This document shows positions 7,612 through 16,103 of a stretch of DNA of 64,000 nt, one piece after another. Origin of the DNA: Tistlia consotensis USBA 355 (GTDB lineage: Bacteria > Pseudomonadota > Alphaproteobacteria > Kiloniellales > DSM-21159). The notes under the pieces are model-generated. The model searched no databases. It was not told where the DNA came from and was given only the letters and a program-made list of their open reading frames with translations. Numbering within the stretch: position 1 is the first letter of the stretch; each line of letters begins with the position of its first letter. A program made the translations under genes and the position numbers. The stretch lies in the NCBI RefSeq assembly GCF_900177295.1, contig NZ_FWZX01000019.1:1-64000 (forward strand), written 5' to 3'.

Positions 7612-8949
7612 ATGCCCGCCTCCGCCATGCCCGCTCCCGACCTCGCCGCCCCCGACCTCGCCGCCCTTCCGCTCGACGCCCTGACCAAGGGCATCCCGGC
7701 CGCCGCCGCGCCGCTCGCCCTCGGCGACATCGGCCGGCAGGGCTGGAACCTGCTGGCCGGGGACCTGCCGCTGCCGCTGCTGCTGCTCAGGGAGCCGGCG
7801 CTGGCGCACAACGAGCGCTGGATGCACGGCTTTCTGGCGCGCACCGGGGCGGCGATCGCGCCGCATGGCAAGACGACCATGAGCCCGCAGCTGTTCCGCC
7901 GCCAGCTCGAGGCCGGCGCCTGGGCGATCACCGTGGCGACGGTGCAGCAGCTCGAGGTCTGCCGGCGCTTCGGGGTCAAGCGGGTGCTGCTCGCCAACCA
8001 GCTGGTCGGCTGGCCGGCGATCCGGGCGGTGACGGCGGCCCTGGCGGCCGATCCCGACTTCGCCTTCTGGTGCCTGGTCGATTCGCTCGACGGCGTCGCC
8101 GCGCTGGAGGCCGGCTGCGCCGAGGCCGGGCTGAAGCGGCCGCTCTGCGTCCTGCTGGAGGCCGGGGTCGCCGGCGGGCGCACCGGCTGCCGGGACCGCG
8201 AGACGGCCCTGGCCGTGGCGCGCGCCGTCAGGGCCGCGCCGCACCTGGCGCTGGCCGGCGTCGAGGGCTTCGAGGGGCTGATCCAGGGCGAGAGCGAGGC
8301 GGCGCGCGAGGCCGCGGTCGCGGCCTTCCTCGAGGTCCTGGCCGGCCTCGCCGAGGCCTGCGACGCCGAGGGGCTGTTCGAGGCCGACCGGGTGCTGCTG
8401 ACCGCCGGCGGCTCCTCCTTCTTCGACCTGGTGGCCGGGCGGCTCGGCGCGGTCAGGCTGTCGCGGCCGAGCCAGGTCGTGACCCGCAGCGGCTGCTACC
8501 TGACCCACGACAGCGGGCTCTACGGCAAGGCCTTCGCGCGGATGCTGGAGCGCTCGCCCGACCTGGCGGAGCTCGGCGAGGGGCCGCGCCCGGCGCTCGA
8601 GCTCTGGAGCCTGGTGCAGTCGCGCCCCGAGCCCGGCAAGGCGATCCTGAGCTTCGGCAAGCGCGACGCCGGCTTCGACGCCGGCCTGCCGGTGCCGGAG
8701 CGCTGGCACCGGCCGGGCGGGGCGGGCGCGCCCGAGGCCCTGGCGCCGGGCCACCGGGTGACCAAGCTGCACGACCAGCACGCCGAGCTGGCCCTGCCGC
8801 CCGAGAGCGAGGGGGGCAGCCCGCTCAAGGTCGGGGACCTGGTCGCCTGCGGCATCTCCCACCCCTGCACGACCTTCGACAAGTGGCGCCTGGTCTTCAC
8901 GGTCGACGACGCCTACGGCGTGACGGGCGGCCTCGCGACCTTCTTCTGA
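7612..8949 (+). CDS. D-serine dehydratase-like PLP enzyme (DSD1/D-threonine aldolase family)
   Basis: A 445-residue protein of the alanine-racemase-fold family that includes D-threonine aldolase and metal-dependent D-serine dehydratase. The PLP-binding lysine is K87 in IAPHGKTTMSPQLF. The C-terminal metal site CGISHPCTTFDKW (H417, C419) is the His/Cys pair used by zinc-dependent D-serine dehydratases. Central glycines (TAGGSSFFD) hold the PLP phosphate. It probably deaminates or cleaves a D-hydroxyamino acid. The N-terminal 20 residues are a repetitive Ala/Pro/Asp extension (two copies of APDLAA), so a later start is possible. Confidence 0.85.
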   Translation: MPASAMPAPDLAAPDLAALPLDALTKGIPAAAAPLALGDIGRQGWNLLAGDLPLPLLLLREPALAHNERWMHGFLARTGAAIAPHGKTTMSPQLFRRQLEAGAWAITVATVQQLEVCRRFGVKRVLLANQLVGWPAIRAVTAALAADPDFAFWCLVDSLDGVAALEAGCAEAGLKRPLCVLLEAGVAGGRTGCRDRETALAVARAVRAAPHLALAGVEGFEGLIQGESEAAREAAVAAFLEVLAGLAEACDAEGLFEADRVLLTAGGSSFFDLVAGRLGAVRLSRPSQVVTRSGCYLTHDSGLYGKAFARMLERSPDLAELGEGPRPALELWSLVQSRPEPGKAILSFGKRDAGFDAGLPVPERWHRPGGAGAPEALAPGHRVTKLHDQHAELALPPESEGGSPLKVGDLVACGISHPCTTFDKWRLVFTVDDAYGVTGGLATFF

Positions 8950-9271
8950 GGCTCTGCCCATCTCGTCACCCCGGGCGTCAGGTGAGCCCGAAAGCCTTGA
9001 AAAGCTTTCGGTTTGCGAGCCTTGCGAGCCGGGATCCAGGGCCGCGAGCCCAGGCGGCCCGGCTTGGGCCCCCTGGATCCCGGACAGCTCGCTTTGCCGA
9101 CGACAGCAGAGCTGTCGGGCAAGGCGGCTTCCGGGATGGCGGACTTGTGGGCATGCCCCGGCGCCTTCGCGGGGATGGCGAAGATGGGGAGCGCTCCGGC
9201 AGCGCTTCCGGGCGCCTCGACGCCGCTTGCGGGCATGACGGGCGCGGCGGCGGCGCGCTAGAACCCGCCCC
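8950..9271. repeat. Intergenic composite palindromic repeat; no gene
   Basis: This 322-bp gap holds no convincing gene. Its core is an inverted repeat CCGGGATCCAGG (9029-9040) / CCTGGATCCCGG (9072-9083). Around it are further short inverted stretches typical of the dispersed GATCC-containing repeats of GC-rich alphaproteobacteria. pabB starts at its right end. Confidence 0.6.
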
Positions 9272-10528
9272 ATGGTCCCCGAACCCGGCAGCGTCCTGCT
9301 CGATTCCAGCCTGACCGGCAGCGCCCGGCTGTTCGCGCGGCCGCGCGACGTCGTGACGCTCTGGCCGGGCGAGCCGGACGTCGAGGCGGCCTTCCGGCGG
9401 CTGCAGGCGGCGCATCACGAGGGCCTGTGGCTCGCCGGCTTCGCCGCCTACGAGCTCGGCTACCTGCTCGAGCCCCGGCTGGCGCCCCTGCTGCCGGCCA
9501 AGGCGGCGGCGATGGCCGGGCCGCTGCTGTCCTTCGGCCTCTACGACTCGCCGGCGCCGGCCGCCGAGGCGCAGGCGCTGCTGGCGCGCTGCGACGCCGG
9601 CGCCGGGCGCGCGACGCTGGAGCGGGTCGTGCCGGCTCTCGGGCCGGCGGCCTACGGCGAGCGCTTCCGGCAGGTCGCCGACTGGATCCTGGCCGGCGAC
9701 GTCTACCAGGCCAACCTGACCTTCCCGCTGGCGATCGAGACGCGGGCCGATCCGCTGGCGCTCTACGGCGCGCTCAGGCGCGCCCAGCCGGTCCGCCACG
9801 GCGCGCTGGTCGCGCTCGCGGGGCCGTTGCTGCTCTCGGCCTCGCCGGAGCTGTTCTTCCGGGCCGACGCCGAGGGCTGGATCGAGACCCGGCCGATGAA
9901 GGGCACGGCGGAACGGCCGGCCGCGATCCGCGGCGACGCCGCAGCCGAGCGGGCGGCGCGGGCGGCGCTCGCCGCCGATCCCAAGAACCGCGCCGAGAAC
10001 CTGATGATCGTCGACCTGCTGCGCAACGACATCGGCCGCACGGCGGAGATTGGCAGCGTCTCGGTGCCCAGCCTCTTCGAGGTCGAGACCTACGAGACGC
10101 TCTACCAGATGGTCTCGACGGTGCGCGGCAGGCTGAAGGCCGGCGGCTCCCTGCTCGAGCGCTTCCGCGCGCTCTTCCCCTGCGGCTCGGTGACCGGCGC
10201 GCCGAAGATCCGCGCCATGGAGATCATCGCGGAGCTGGAGGAGAGCCCGCGCGAGGCCTACTGCGGCGCCATCGGCTGCATCGCGCCGGGCGGCGCCATG
10301 GCCTTCAGCGTCGCGATCCGCACCCTCAGGCTCGGCGCGGTCGACGGCGCGGGCGAGGTCGGGGGCGGGGGCCTGCGGCGCGGCCTGCTCTCCGTCGGCT
10401 CCGGCCTGGTCGCCGACTCGGGGGCCGCGGAGGAGTACGCGGAATGCCTGCTCAAGGCCCGCTTCCTGACCGACCTGCTCCGGTCGGCCAGTGCCGCGAC
10501 TGCCGCGCCGTGCCCGGCCTTCGGCTGA
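9272..10528 (+). CDS. pabB: Aminodeoxychorismate synthase component I
   Basis: A 418-residue chorismate-utilising enzyme. With a glutamine amidotransferase partner it converts chorismate to 4-amino-4-deoxychorismate for folate synthesis. Signature blocks are visible: ILAGDVYQANLTFPL, IETRPMKGT, ENLMIVDLLRNDIGR, and FPCGSVTGAPKIRAMEII in the catalytic C-terminal domain. It resembles PabB rather than TrpE in being shorter, in the PMKGT motif and in preceding a pabC gene, which it overlaps by 19 bp. The C-terminal tail after LLKARFLTDLL looks degenerate because it overlaps pabC. No pabA is present in the window. Confidence 0.9.
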   Translation: MVPEPGSVLLDSSLTGSARLFARPRDVVTLWPGEPDVEAAFRRLQAAHHEGLWLAGFAAYELGYLLEPRLAPLLPAKAAAMAGPLLSFGLYDSPAPAAEAQALLARCDAGAGRATLERVVPALGPAAYGERFRQVADWILAGDVYQANLTFPLAIETRADPLALYGALRRAQPVRHGALVALAGPLLLSASPELFFRADAEGWIETRPMKGTAERPAAIRGDAAAERAARAALAADPKNRAENLMIVDLLRNDIGRTAEIGSVSVPSLFEVETYETLYQMVSTVRGRLKAGGSLLERFRALFPCGSVTGAPKIRAMEIIAELEESPREAYCGAIGCIAPGGAMAFSVAIRTLRLGAVDGAGEVGGGGLRRGLLSVGSGLVADSGAAEEYAECLLKARFLTDLLRSASAATAAPCPAFG

Positions 10529-11154
10529 TCGAGACCCTGCTGTGGCGCGCCGGCGAGGGCGCGCCGCGCCTGCCGCTGCACCTGGCGCGGCTGCGGCGCT
10601 CCGCCGCCGCGCTCGGCTTCGCCTGCGATCCCGCCGAGGCGGTGCGCGCCGTCGAGGCCGCGGCGGCCGGACGGCCGGAGTGGTCCCTGCGGATCCGCCT
10701 CACCCTGGCCCGGGACGGCACGCTGGCGGCGACGGCGACGGCCTTCGCAGCGCTGCCGCCGGACAGCGTCTGGACCCTGGTCGTCTCGGAGCGCCGCCTC
10801 GACCAGTCCGACCCGCTGCTGCGCCACAAGACCGACCGCCGCGCGCTCTACGACGGCGAGCGGGCGCGCCTGCTGCCGGGCAGCGGCGCCGAGGAGGTGC
10901 TGTTCCTGAATCGCGCCGGCCGGGTCGCCGACGGCGGCATCACCTGCCTCTACGCCGCCGACCCGGCGGCGCCGGAGCGGCTGCGCACGCCGCCGCTCGC
11001 CGAGGGCTGCCTCGACTCGGTGCTGCGCGCCGAGCTGCTCGCCGCCGGCCGGGCCCGCGAGGCGCCGCTGAGCCTCGGCGAGCTGCGCGCCGCGCCGGCC
11101 TTGTTCGTCGGCAACGCCCTGCGCGGCCTGATCCGCGCACGGCTGGCCGGCTAG
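10510..11154 (+). CDS. pabC: Aminodeoxychorismate lyase (class IV aminotransferase)
   Basis: A 214-residue PLP-fold class IV protein, starting at GTG 10510 inside the end of pabB. It begins PGLRLIETLLWR and has LPLHLARLRRSAAALGF, the usual N-terminal pattern. HKTDRRALYD contains the PLP lysine. EEVLFLNRAGRVADGGITCLY and PPLAEGCLDSVLRAELLAAG are the conserved C-terminal blocks. It would split aminodeoxychorismate to p-aminobenzoate and pyruvate. It is shorter than many PabC proteins, a common form when paired with pabB. Translational coupling with pabB is likely. Confidence 0.88.
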   Translation: MPGLRLIETLLWRAGEGAPRLPLHLARLRRSAAALGFACDPAEAVRAVEAAAAGRPEWSLRIRLTLARDGTLAATATAFAALPPDSVWTLVVSERRLDQSDPLLRHKTDRRALYDGERARLLPGSGAEEVLFLNRAGRVADGGITCLYAADPAAPERLRTPPLAEGCLDSVLRAELLAAGRAREAPLSLGELRAAPALFVGNALRGLIRARLAG

Positions 11155-11219
11155 GGGCGCGGGTTGCGGCGCGCGTGCGCCGCCGTGATGCTGGACGACA
11201 GAGGCAGGCGGGAGGAACG

Positions 11220-12446
11220 ATGAGCGAGACGGCGGTGATCGTCGGGGCCGGGCAGGCCGGGGGGCGGACGGCGCAGGCGCTGCGCAGGCAGGGCTGGCAG
11301 GGCCGCATCCTGCTGCTCGGCGCCGAGCCGGAGGCGCCCTACGAGCGGCCGCCGCTGTCCAAGGAGGTGCTGGCCGAGGGCGCCGATCCCCTGAAGGCGG
11401 CGCTCTTCAAGCCGGGCCAGCTCGAGGAGCTGGGCATCGAGCTGGAGACCGGCCTGACGGTCGAGGCCCTGGAGGTCGGCGCGCGGCGCCTGACCTGCGC
11501 CGGCGGCCGCCACGTCAAATGGGACCGGCTGGTGCTGGCGACCGGCGCGCGGCCGCGGCGCCTCGCCTGTCCCGGGGCCGAGCTGCCGGGGGTCCACCTG
11601 CTGCGCAGCGCCGCCGACGCCCGCGCCCTGGCCCCCGAGCTGACCGAGGGCCGCGAGCTGCTGCTGGTCGGCGGCGGCTTCATCGGCCTGGAGGTCGCGG
11701 CCAGCGCGCGGCGGCGCGGCTGCCGGGTCACGGTGGTGGAGGCCGCGCCGCACCTGATCGGCCGCGCCCTGGGCCCGAAGGTCTCGCGCCACCTGCGCCA
11801 GCTGCACATCGAGCGGGGCGTGCACATCCGCCTGTCCGGCCAGGTCGCGGCCTTCGAGGGCAGGGACCGGCTGGAGGGCGTGGTGCTCGCCGACGGCACG
11901 CGCATGGCGGCCGAGGTCGCGGTCGTCGGCATCGGCTGCACGGCCGAGGACGGCCTGGCACGGGCCGCCGGCCTCGACTGCGACGACGGCATCCTGACCG
12001 ACGCCTTCGCGGCGACCTCGGCGCCCGGGGTCTGGGCGGTCGGCGACTGCACCCGCCACGAGAACGTCTGGCTCGGCCGCCGGGTGCGGCTGGAGTCCTG
12101 GGAGAACGCCGAGCTGGCCCCGCAGATCGCGGCCAAGGCGATCTGCGGCAAGCCGGAGCCCTACAGTGTCGTGCCCTGGTTCTGGACGGACCAGTACGAG
12201 CTCAACCTGCAGCTTCTCGGCCTGACCGCCTTCGAGGGCGAGCTGGTCTGGCGCGGCACGCCGCTCGCGGGGCCGGCGATCGCCTTCGAGATCGAGCACG
12301 GCCTGCTCCGCGGCGCCGCGCTGTTCGACGCCGGCCGGGAGCGGCGGCCGCTGAGGCAGCTGATCGAGCAGCGCGTGCGGGTCCGGGCCGACAGCCTCGC
12401 CGATCCGGCGGTCTCGCTGCGCGACCTCGCGAAGGCCTCGGCTTGA
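11220..12446 (+). CDS. FAD-dependent ferredoxin/rubredoxin reductase-like oxidoreductase
   Basis: A 408-residue pyridine-nucleotide-disulphide-type flavoprotein, starting at ATG 11220 after GGAGGAAC. The FAD motif VIVGAGQAGGRTAQALR is at residues 6-22, and a second Rossmann motif LLVGGGFIGLEVAASAR binds NAD(P)H. GVWAVGDCTRHEN is the FAD-contact block, and the C-terminal WFWTDQY region is the reductase C-terminal domain of the rhodocoxin/putidaredoxin/BenD-like group. It would pass electrons from NAD(P)H to a small iron-sulphur protein or oxygenase. No such partner is encoded nearby. It overlaps the TauE/SafE gene. Confidence 0.88.
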   Translation: MSETAVIVGAGQAGGRTAQALRRQGWQGRILLLGAEPEAPYERPPLSKEVLAEGADPLKAALFKPGQLEELGIELETGLTVEALEVGARRLTCAGGRHVKWDRLVLATGARPRRLACPGAELPGVHLLRSAADARALAPELTEGRELLLVGGGFIGLEVAASARRRGCRVTVVEAAPHLIGRALGPKVSRHLRQLHIERGVHIRLSGQVAAFEGRDRLEGVVLADGTRMAAEVAVVGIGCTAEDGLARAAGLDCDDGILTDAFAATSAPGVWAVGDCTRHENVWLGRRVRLESWENAELAPQIAAKAICGKPEPYSVVPWFWTDQYELNLQLLGLTAFEGELVWRGTPLAGPAIAFEIEHGLLRGAALFDAGRERRPLRQLIEQRVRVRADSLADPAVSLRDLAKASA

Positions 12447-13213
12447 GCGCGCTCGTCGCCGCGCTCCACGTCGACCTCGCCGGCTTCCTGCTGCTGCTGG
12501 CGCTCCAGGTCGTGGCCGGCGGCGTCAAGGGCGTGCTCGGCATCGGCCTGCCGCTGGTCGCGGTGCCGGTGCTCTCGCAGTTCATGCCGGTGCCGACGGC
12601 GATCGCCGCCATGACCCTGCCGATCCTGGTCAGCAACCTCTACCAGGGCCTCGACCGCCGCTTCATCGGGCCGACGCTCCGGCGCTTCTGGCCGATGATC
12701 CTGGCGGCGATGCTGACCTGCCTCGCCAGCGCCCGGCTGCTGGTCGCGCTCGACGCGCGCACGACCTACCTCTCGCTCGGCGTGATCGTCGTCGCCTTCG
12801 CGCTCTTCAACCTGGTGGCCCACCGCATCGTGCTGCCGGCGCGGCTGGAGAAGCCGCTCGGGCCGGTCGTCGGGGTGCTGGCCGGGGCGCTCGGCGGCCT
12901 CTCCAACTTCTTCGGGCCGCCGATCATCCTCTACCTGGTCTCGCTGCAGCTGCCCAAGGACGCCTTCGTCGCTGCCGTCGGCCTGGCCTTCGTCGCCGCC
13001 GGCCTGCCGCTCTGGGGCACGCTGGCCGCCGAGGGCGTGCTGGGGCCGCAGGAGCTGCTGCTCTCGGCGATCTTCGTCGTGCCGGTGATGCTCGGCGTCC
13101 TCGCCGGCCAGCGCCTGCGCCGCATCGTGCCGCAGCAGACCTTCCGCCGGGTGCTGCTGGCCGTCCTGCTGCTGATCGGCCTCAGCCTGGTGCGCCGCGG
13201 CCTCGGCTGGTAG
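12443..13213 (+). CDS. TauE/SafE-family sulfite/organosulfonate exporter-like membrane protein
   Basis: A 256-residue integral membrane protein with about eight hydrophobic segments. The family hallmark near the N-terminus is GGVKGVLGIGLPLVAVPVLS, and the second half repeats the fold with LGGLSNFFGPPIILYLVSL. The TTG start at 12443 overlaps the TGA stop of the flavoprotein gene (TTGA), so the two are translationally coupled. Members move sulfite, sulfonates or other anions across the inner membrane. The substrate here cannot be told. Its 3' end overlaps the convergent rhomboid gene by 32 bp. Confidence 0.85.
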   Translation: MSALVAALHVDLAGFLLLLALQVVAGGVKGVLGIGLPLVAVPVLSQFMPVPTAIAAMTLPILVSNLYQGLDRRFIGPTLRRFWPMILAAMLTCLASARLLVALDARTTYLSLGVIVVAFALFNLVAHRIVLPARLEKPLGPVVGVLAGALGGLSNFFGPPIILYLVSLQLPKDAFVAAVGLAFVAAGLPLWGTLAAEGVLGPQELLLSAIFVVPVMLGVLAGQRLRRIVPQQTFRRVLLAVLLLIGLSLVRRGLGW

Positions 13214-13886
13214 GCAGGCCGCCCTCGCGCCCCCTGGCCAGCAGCGGGAACAGCAGCAGGCCGGTCAGGAAGCCGCCGGCATGCGCTTCCCAGGCGACCG
13301 AGACGGGGTCCATGCCGGGCAGCGTGCCGAAGAAGGCGAAGGCGAGGTTCAGCGCCATCATCACGACGGTGAAGGCGGCCAGGCGCTTCAGCCGCTCGGC
13401 GCGGGTGTCGTCCGGCCGGGCGACGAAGACGTGGCCGCCGGCGCCCAGGAAGGCGAAGACCGAGCCCGAGGCGCCGATCGCGATCACGGTCTCGCCCCAG
13501 TGCGACAGCACCAGCGCCAGGCCGCCGACGATGCCGCCCAGGAAGAAGATCAGCAGGAAGCGCCAGGGCCCGACGAAGCGGTGCACCAGCGAGCCGATGG
13601 TCGCCAGCCAGAAGGCGTTGAAGCCGAAGTGCAGCCAGCCGTCGTGCAGGAACAGGCTGGTCACCAGGGTGTAGAGCCGCGACCAGTCGGCCTGGCCGCC
13701 GATGAAGATCAGCAGGGCGCCGTGCACCAGGATCCACTGCGCGATGTCGGGCGGCGACAGGCGCTGCGCGGCGAAGACCAGCAGCAGCGCGACGACCAGC
13801 GCCAGTGGCGCCGGCGCCAGGGTCAGGCCGGAGGGCTGTCCGCGACGGGGCGGTGGCGGGGTACGGGCATCGAGCAGCGGCGGCAT
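13182..13886 (-). CDS. Rhomboid-family intramembrane serine protease
   Basis: A 234-residue six-helix membrane protein. The catalytic serine is S140 in GASG and the catalytic histidine H202 in EAHAGGFLTG, six-helix rhomboid spacing. HDGWLHFGFNAFWL (around residue 86) supplies the conserved HxxxN oxyanion residues. It cleaves transmembrane substrates inside the bilayer. The ATG at 13886 is the first that gives a compact N-terminus; the frame is open further upstream but encodes unlikely sequence. It converges on the TauE/SafE gene. Confidence 0.88.
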   Translation of the reverse strand: MPPLLDARTPPPPRRGQPSGLTLAPAPLALVVALLLVFAAQRLSPPDIAQWILVHGALLIFIGGQADWSRLYTLVTSLFLHDGWLHFGFNAFWLATIGSLVHRFVGPWRFLLIFFLGGIVGGLALVLSHWGETVIAIGASGSVFAFLGAGGHVFVARPDDTRAERLKRLAAFTVVMMALNLAFAFFGTLPGMDPVSVAWEAHAGGFLTGLLLFPLLARGREGGLPTSRGRGAPG

Positions 13887-14200
13887 GACGGCGGACGGGA
13901 ACCTCGGGCAACGGAACTGATTGCAGTCAATGTAGGCGGAGCAGCGCCGCGGGCGAAGCCGAAAGCGGCCGCCATCTGCACGCGGGTACCACCATGACGC
14001 GGTCCAGATCGGATCATGCCCAGTCGGAGCCAGTCGGGTCCCGAAAGGACGGAGGCATATCGTTCGAAGATTGCCGCGCCGGCACCCTGTTCTGCCTTCG
14101 AACAGGGCTAGGTAGAGGCGAGGCGACGAATCCTTCGAGGTAGCGGATCTTGCCAAGGCCTATGACGGCTGCTCGCTCTCGCTCTAGACAGTCGGATGCC
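13887..14200. other. Intergenic region, boundary of an accessory patch
   Basis: This 314-bp stretch lies between the rhomboid start and the end of the ImmA-like gene. Short leftward frames exist, but none has a ribosome binding site or recognisable product. It probably marks the right edge of conserved chromosomal sequence before the accessory patch at 14.2-16.5 kb. I see no tRNA fragment or clear attachment repeat. Confidence 0.4.
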
Positions 14201-15076
14201 TCACCGCCGGAATCCCACCTGCCAGCTTCTCTCAAGATCGCGCTCTTCCTCATCATGGTCGGCATCGTGGCGTTCGGTGAACAGTAGCGTCACTTGGTAT
14301 CCACCTCGCTGCCGCATGGACTGCTCCAGGATCATCGGCGCCCACTCACCCCATTCGGCCCGCACCCAGACGGTACCGTCGACTTCTGACCAGTCTGTTG
14401 GTGTGCGCAGCGGCACCTGAGGCGCAAGCAGGCTCGCGCACCCTGGAGGAAGACCGTCTCCTTTGCCAACAGCGAGCTTCGGAAAGCGGCGTCCCGCACG
14501 GGCGTACCGCACTACGGCATCCTTGGAGAAAACGATCGCGCAGGCGTCCTCTGACAGCTCAACGTACCGATTGGCGGTCGCCTCAAGGCTCGTCTCGTAC
14601 CGGCGAGCCAGGTCCTGAAGATGGGAAACCTCGGCCTCGCCCAGTCCATCCATGTCGCGCTCGAACCAGGGTTTCGGCATCAGGAACCCTGCGGCGAAGC
14701 GATTGGCTTCGGCTTCCTGCCTCTGATGCTCCGTCTCCCGTCGGCCTTCTCGGAGGTCTTGAGCGGTGCAGTGCTTGCTGCCCCGGTGGGTCGGGATCAG
14801 AAAGTGGCCAAGCTCGTGCGCCACTGTGAATCGTCTCCGGGCCTCTCGCTGCCCGGCCTTCACAAGGATGACGCCTTGCGCCTTGGCATCATCGGTCATG
14901 AGAGCGCCGACGAAGCCCTCCACCGTCAGATCTTTGAACTCGACAATCCCAACCTTCCGGGCAAACGCCTCAAGGGGCACCGGCGGCTGCCAGTCCGGAT
15001 GATGCTGAAGAATGGTGGCAATCAGTTTCTCCGGCGACCCGCAATCGGCCAGGTCCATCAACAACTCATCGCTCAT
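14201..15076 (-). CDS. ImmA/IrrE-family metallopeptidase
   Basis: A 291-residue protein with the zinc protease motif HELGH (residues 87-91) in RRFTVAHELGHFLIPTHRG. The downstream Glu of the family lies in EAEANRFAAGFLMP (E123). The C-terminal half contains a beta-rich region found in longer IrrE-type proteins. ImmA/IrrE proteases cleave a cognate XRE repressor and so switch on genes in response to DNA damage or other signals. The gene overlaps the upstream XRE gene by 4 bp (ATGA), the classic ImmR-ImmA arrangement. Base composition is lower in GC than flanking genes. Likely role: inactivating that XRE regulator (inferred). Confidence 0.88.
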   Translation of the reverse strand: MSDELLMDLADCGSPEKLIATILQHHPDWQPPVPLEAFARKVGIVEFKDLTVEGFVGALMTDDAKAQGVILVKAGQREARRRFTVAHELGHFLIPTHRGSKHCTAQDLREGRRETEHQRQEAEANRFAAGFLMPKPWFERDMDGLGEAEVSHLQDLARRYETSLEATANRYVELSEDACAIVFSKDAVVRYARAGRRFPKLAVGKGDGLPPGCASLLAPQVPLRTPTDWSEVDGTVWVRAEWGEWAPMILEQSMRQRGGYQVTLLFTERHDADHDEEERDLERSWQVGFRR

Positions 15077-15390
15077 GGCTTCGGCCCTTTCAATCGGTCA
15101 GCGATACTCCGCAGGGCAGCCCAGTCGTCGTCAGAAAGCTGTCCCTCGAACTCCCGAAAAAACTGTAGCGCAGCAGCATCGCTTGTCTCGCTGCCATCAT
15201 CGATCAGATAGGCGACCGAAACTTTGAAATGCCGCGCCAGTCGGGTTAGCAACTCCACCCCAGGATTGGAGCTGGTTCCTCTCTCAAGCTCCCAAATATG
15301 TGCTTTCGAGACCCCAACGGCATCTGCGACTTGCTGGAGCGATTCTCCCTTCCGCTGACGTAGTTGTTTGAGCCTGGCCGCGAGTGACAT
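15073..15390 (-). CDS. XRE-family transcriptional regulator (ImmR-like)
   Basis: A 105-residue protein with an N-terminal XRE/Cro helix-turn-helix: LKQLRQRKGESLQQVADAVG and VSKAHIWELERG (residues 7-38). The acidic C-terminal tail may contact the partner protease. The ATG at 15390 gives a normal XRE start; sequence upstream is intergenic. It is followed with a 4-bp overlap by the ImmA/IrrE protease gene. It is divergent from three small genes, and the gap between contains a strong promoter for them. It probably represses that promoter and is removed by the protease, as in ImmR/ImmA pairs of mobile elements (inferred). Confidence 0.88.
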   Translation of the reverse strand: MSLAARLKQLRQRKGESLQQVADAVGVSKAHIWELERGTSSNPGVELLTRLARHFKVSVAYLIDDGSETSDAAALQFFREFEGQLSDDDWAALRSIADRLKGPKP

Positions 15391-15472
15391 CCCAATACCT
15401 CGTTTTGTCGCCCTTCCTCGGCGAGGCGGGCATCGTTGTCGTTCGATTGAACTTACGCTACGGCCGTTTGAG

Positions 15473-15501
15473 TTGACAATGGCACCGGCGTTCACTATAT
15501 C
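15473..15501 (+). promoter_or_regulatory. Sigma-70-like promoter for the small-gene operon
   Basis: A perfect TTGACA (15473-15478) is followed after 17 bp by TATATC (15496-15501). This consensus-like pair is unusual in such GC-rich DNA. It lies between the divergent XRE gene and the DUF2188 gene and points towards the latter. The XRE regulator is the obvious candidate to control it. Confidence 0.6.
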
Positions 15502-15544
15502 TTACGGCATGTTCGGTTCCGCCGACGGAAGGGAGGTGAGCAGT

Positions 15545-15766
15545 TTGGGCAAGAACCAGCACATCGTGCCGCACGAGGGCGGATGGGCGGTCCGTGGCGA
15601 AGGCAACAGCCGCGTCACCTCCACCCACGAGACCCAGGCGGACGCGATCGACCGGGGGCGCGAGATCGCCCGGAACCAGCAGAGCGAGCTCCTGATCCAC
15701 GGCCGGGACGGCCAGATCAGGGATCGTGACAGCTACGGCAACGACCCGTTCCCCCCGAGGGGCTGA
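15545..15766 (+). CDS. DUF2188 domain protein
   Basis: A 73-residue protein, LGKNQHIVPHEGGWAVRGEG at its start, matching DUF2188 proteins (KNQHVVP..GGWAV.GEGN...). The conserved TQADAIDRGREIARNQQSEL and HGRDGQIRDRDSYGND complete the domain. I chose TTG 15545 because GGAGGTG lies just upstream and homologues begin at this point. In-frame ATG 15509 and GTG 15536 are alternatives; ATG 15509 would be leaderless relative to the promoter. Function of DUF2188 is not known. First gene of a three-gene rightward group. Confidence 0.75.
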   Translation: MGKNQHIVPHEGGWAVRGEGNSRVTSTHETQADAIDRGREIARNQQSELLIHGRDGQIRDRDSYGNDPFPPRG

Positions 15767-15774
15767 CCGCAGAG

Positions 15775-15801
15775 GGCCGCACTTCAACGCGAGGTGCGGC
15801 C
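15775..15801 (+). terminator. Hairpin, possible terminator/attenuator after the DUF2188 gene
   Basis: GGCCGCACTT and AGGTGCGGCC form a 10-bp stem (one G-T pair) around a 7-nt loop, followed by TTCTCGCTC. It lies just after the DUF2188 stop and before the next gene, so it may reduce expression of the downstream genes. The T-run is weak. Confidence 0.5.
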
Positions 15802-15829
15802 TTCTCGCTCAAGGCAAGAGGAGAAGAGA

Positions 15830-16090
15830 ATGCGTTTTCAGGGTGCGGTTATCCGCGAACAGGGCATCACCTTCGCGGTTGCCATCGTGAAGCAGCATGT
15901 CATCGACTGCCGAACCTCCGCGCGCGACACGATCAACGCCTTCGCCGGCGTCTTTCCGGGGCTGCCGATTGTCCTCATGGCCCAGGACAGCCGCGGCCGG
16001 CCGAGCTACTTCGGCCGCCCCGACATCGCGCGGTTTCTGGCCAATGTTCCGCTGCGCGCCATCCCCTGGCGCGAATACACCCTTAGCTGA
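15830..16090 (+). CDS. Small uncharacterised protein
   Basis: An 86-residue protein starting at ATG 15830, just after AGGAGAAGAG. It has a predicted beta-rich N-terminus (MRFQGAVIREQGITFAVAIV) and a middle with FPGLPIVLMAQDSRGRPSYF. The pattern suggests a compact alpha/beta fold, possibly binding another protein, but I do not recognise a family. Second gene after the strong promoter at 15.48 kb, between the DUF2188 gene and a tiny basic Trp-rich gene. Confidence 0.65.
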   Translation: MRFQGAVIREQGITFAVAIVKQHVIDCRTSARDTINAFAGVFPGLPIVLMAQDSRGRPSYFGRPDIARFLANVPLRAIPWREYTLS

Positions 16091-16103
16091 AGGAGTTCCT
16101 TCA

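Noticed and set aside
7435-9273. A very long leftward open frame (over 850 codons) continuing upstream of the SDR start
   Set aside because: It is antisense to the PLP enzyme gene and to repeats, has low-complexity Arg/Gly/Ala content and shows no motif outside the SDR part; GC-rich DNA commonly leaves such shadow frames open.
9272-10528. Anthranilate synthase component I (TrpE) as an alternative for pabB
   Set aside because: Length, the RPMKGT motif and the overlapping pabC gene favour aminodeoxychorismate synthase.
15509-15544. Leaderless ATG start at 15509 for the DUF2188 protein
   Set aside because: The ATG lies about where transcription should start, but the GGAGGTG before TTG 15545 and the domain boundary favour the later start; it is kept as an alternative in the gene entry.
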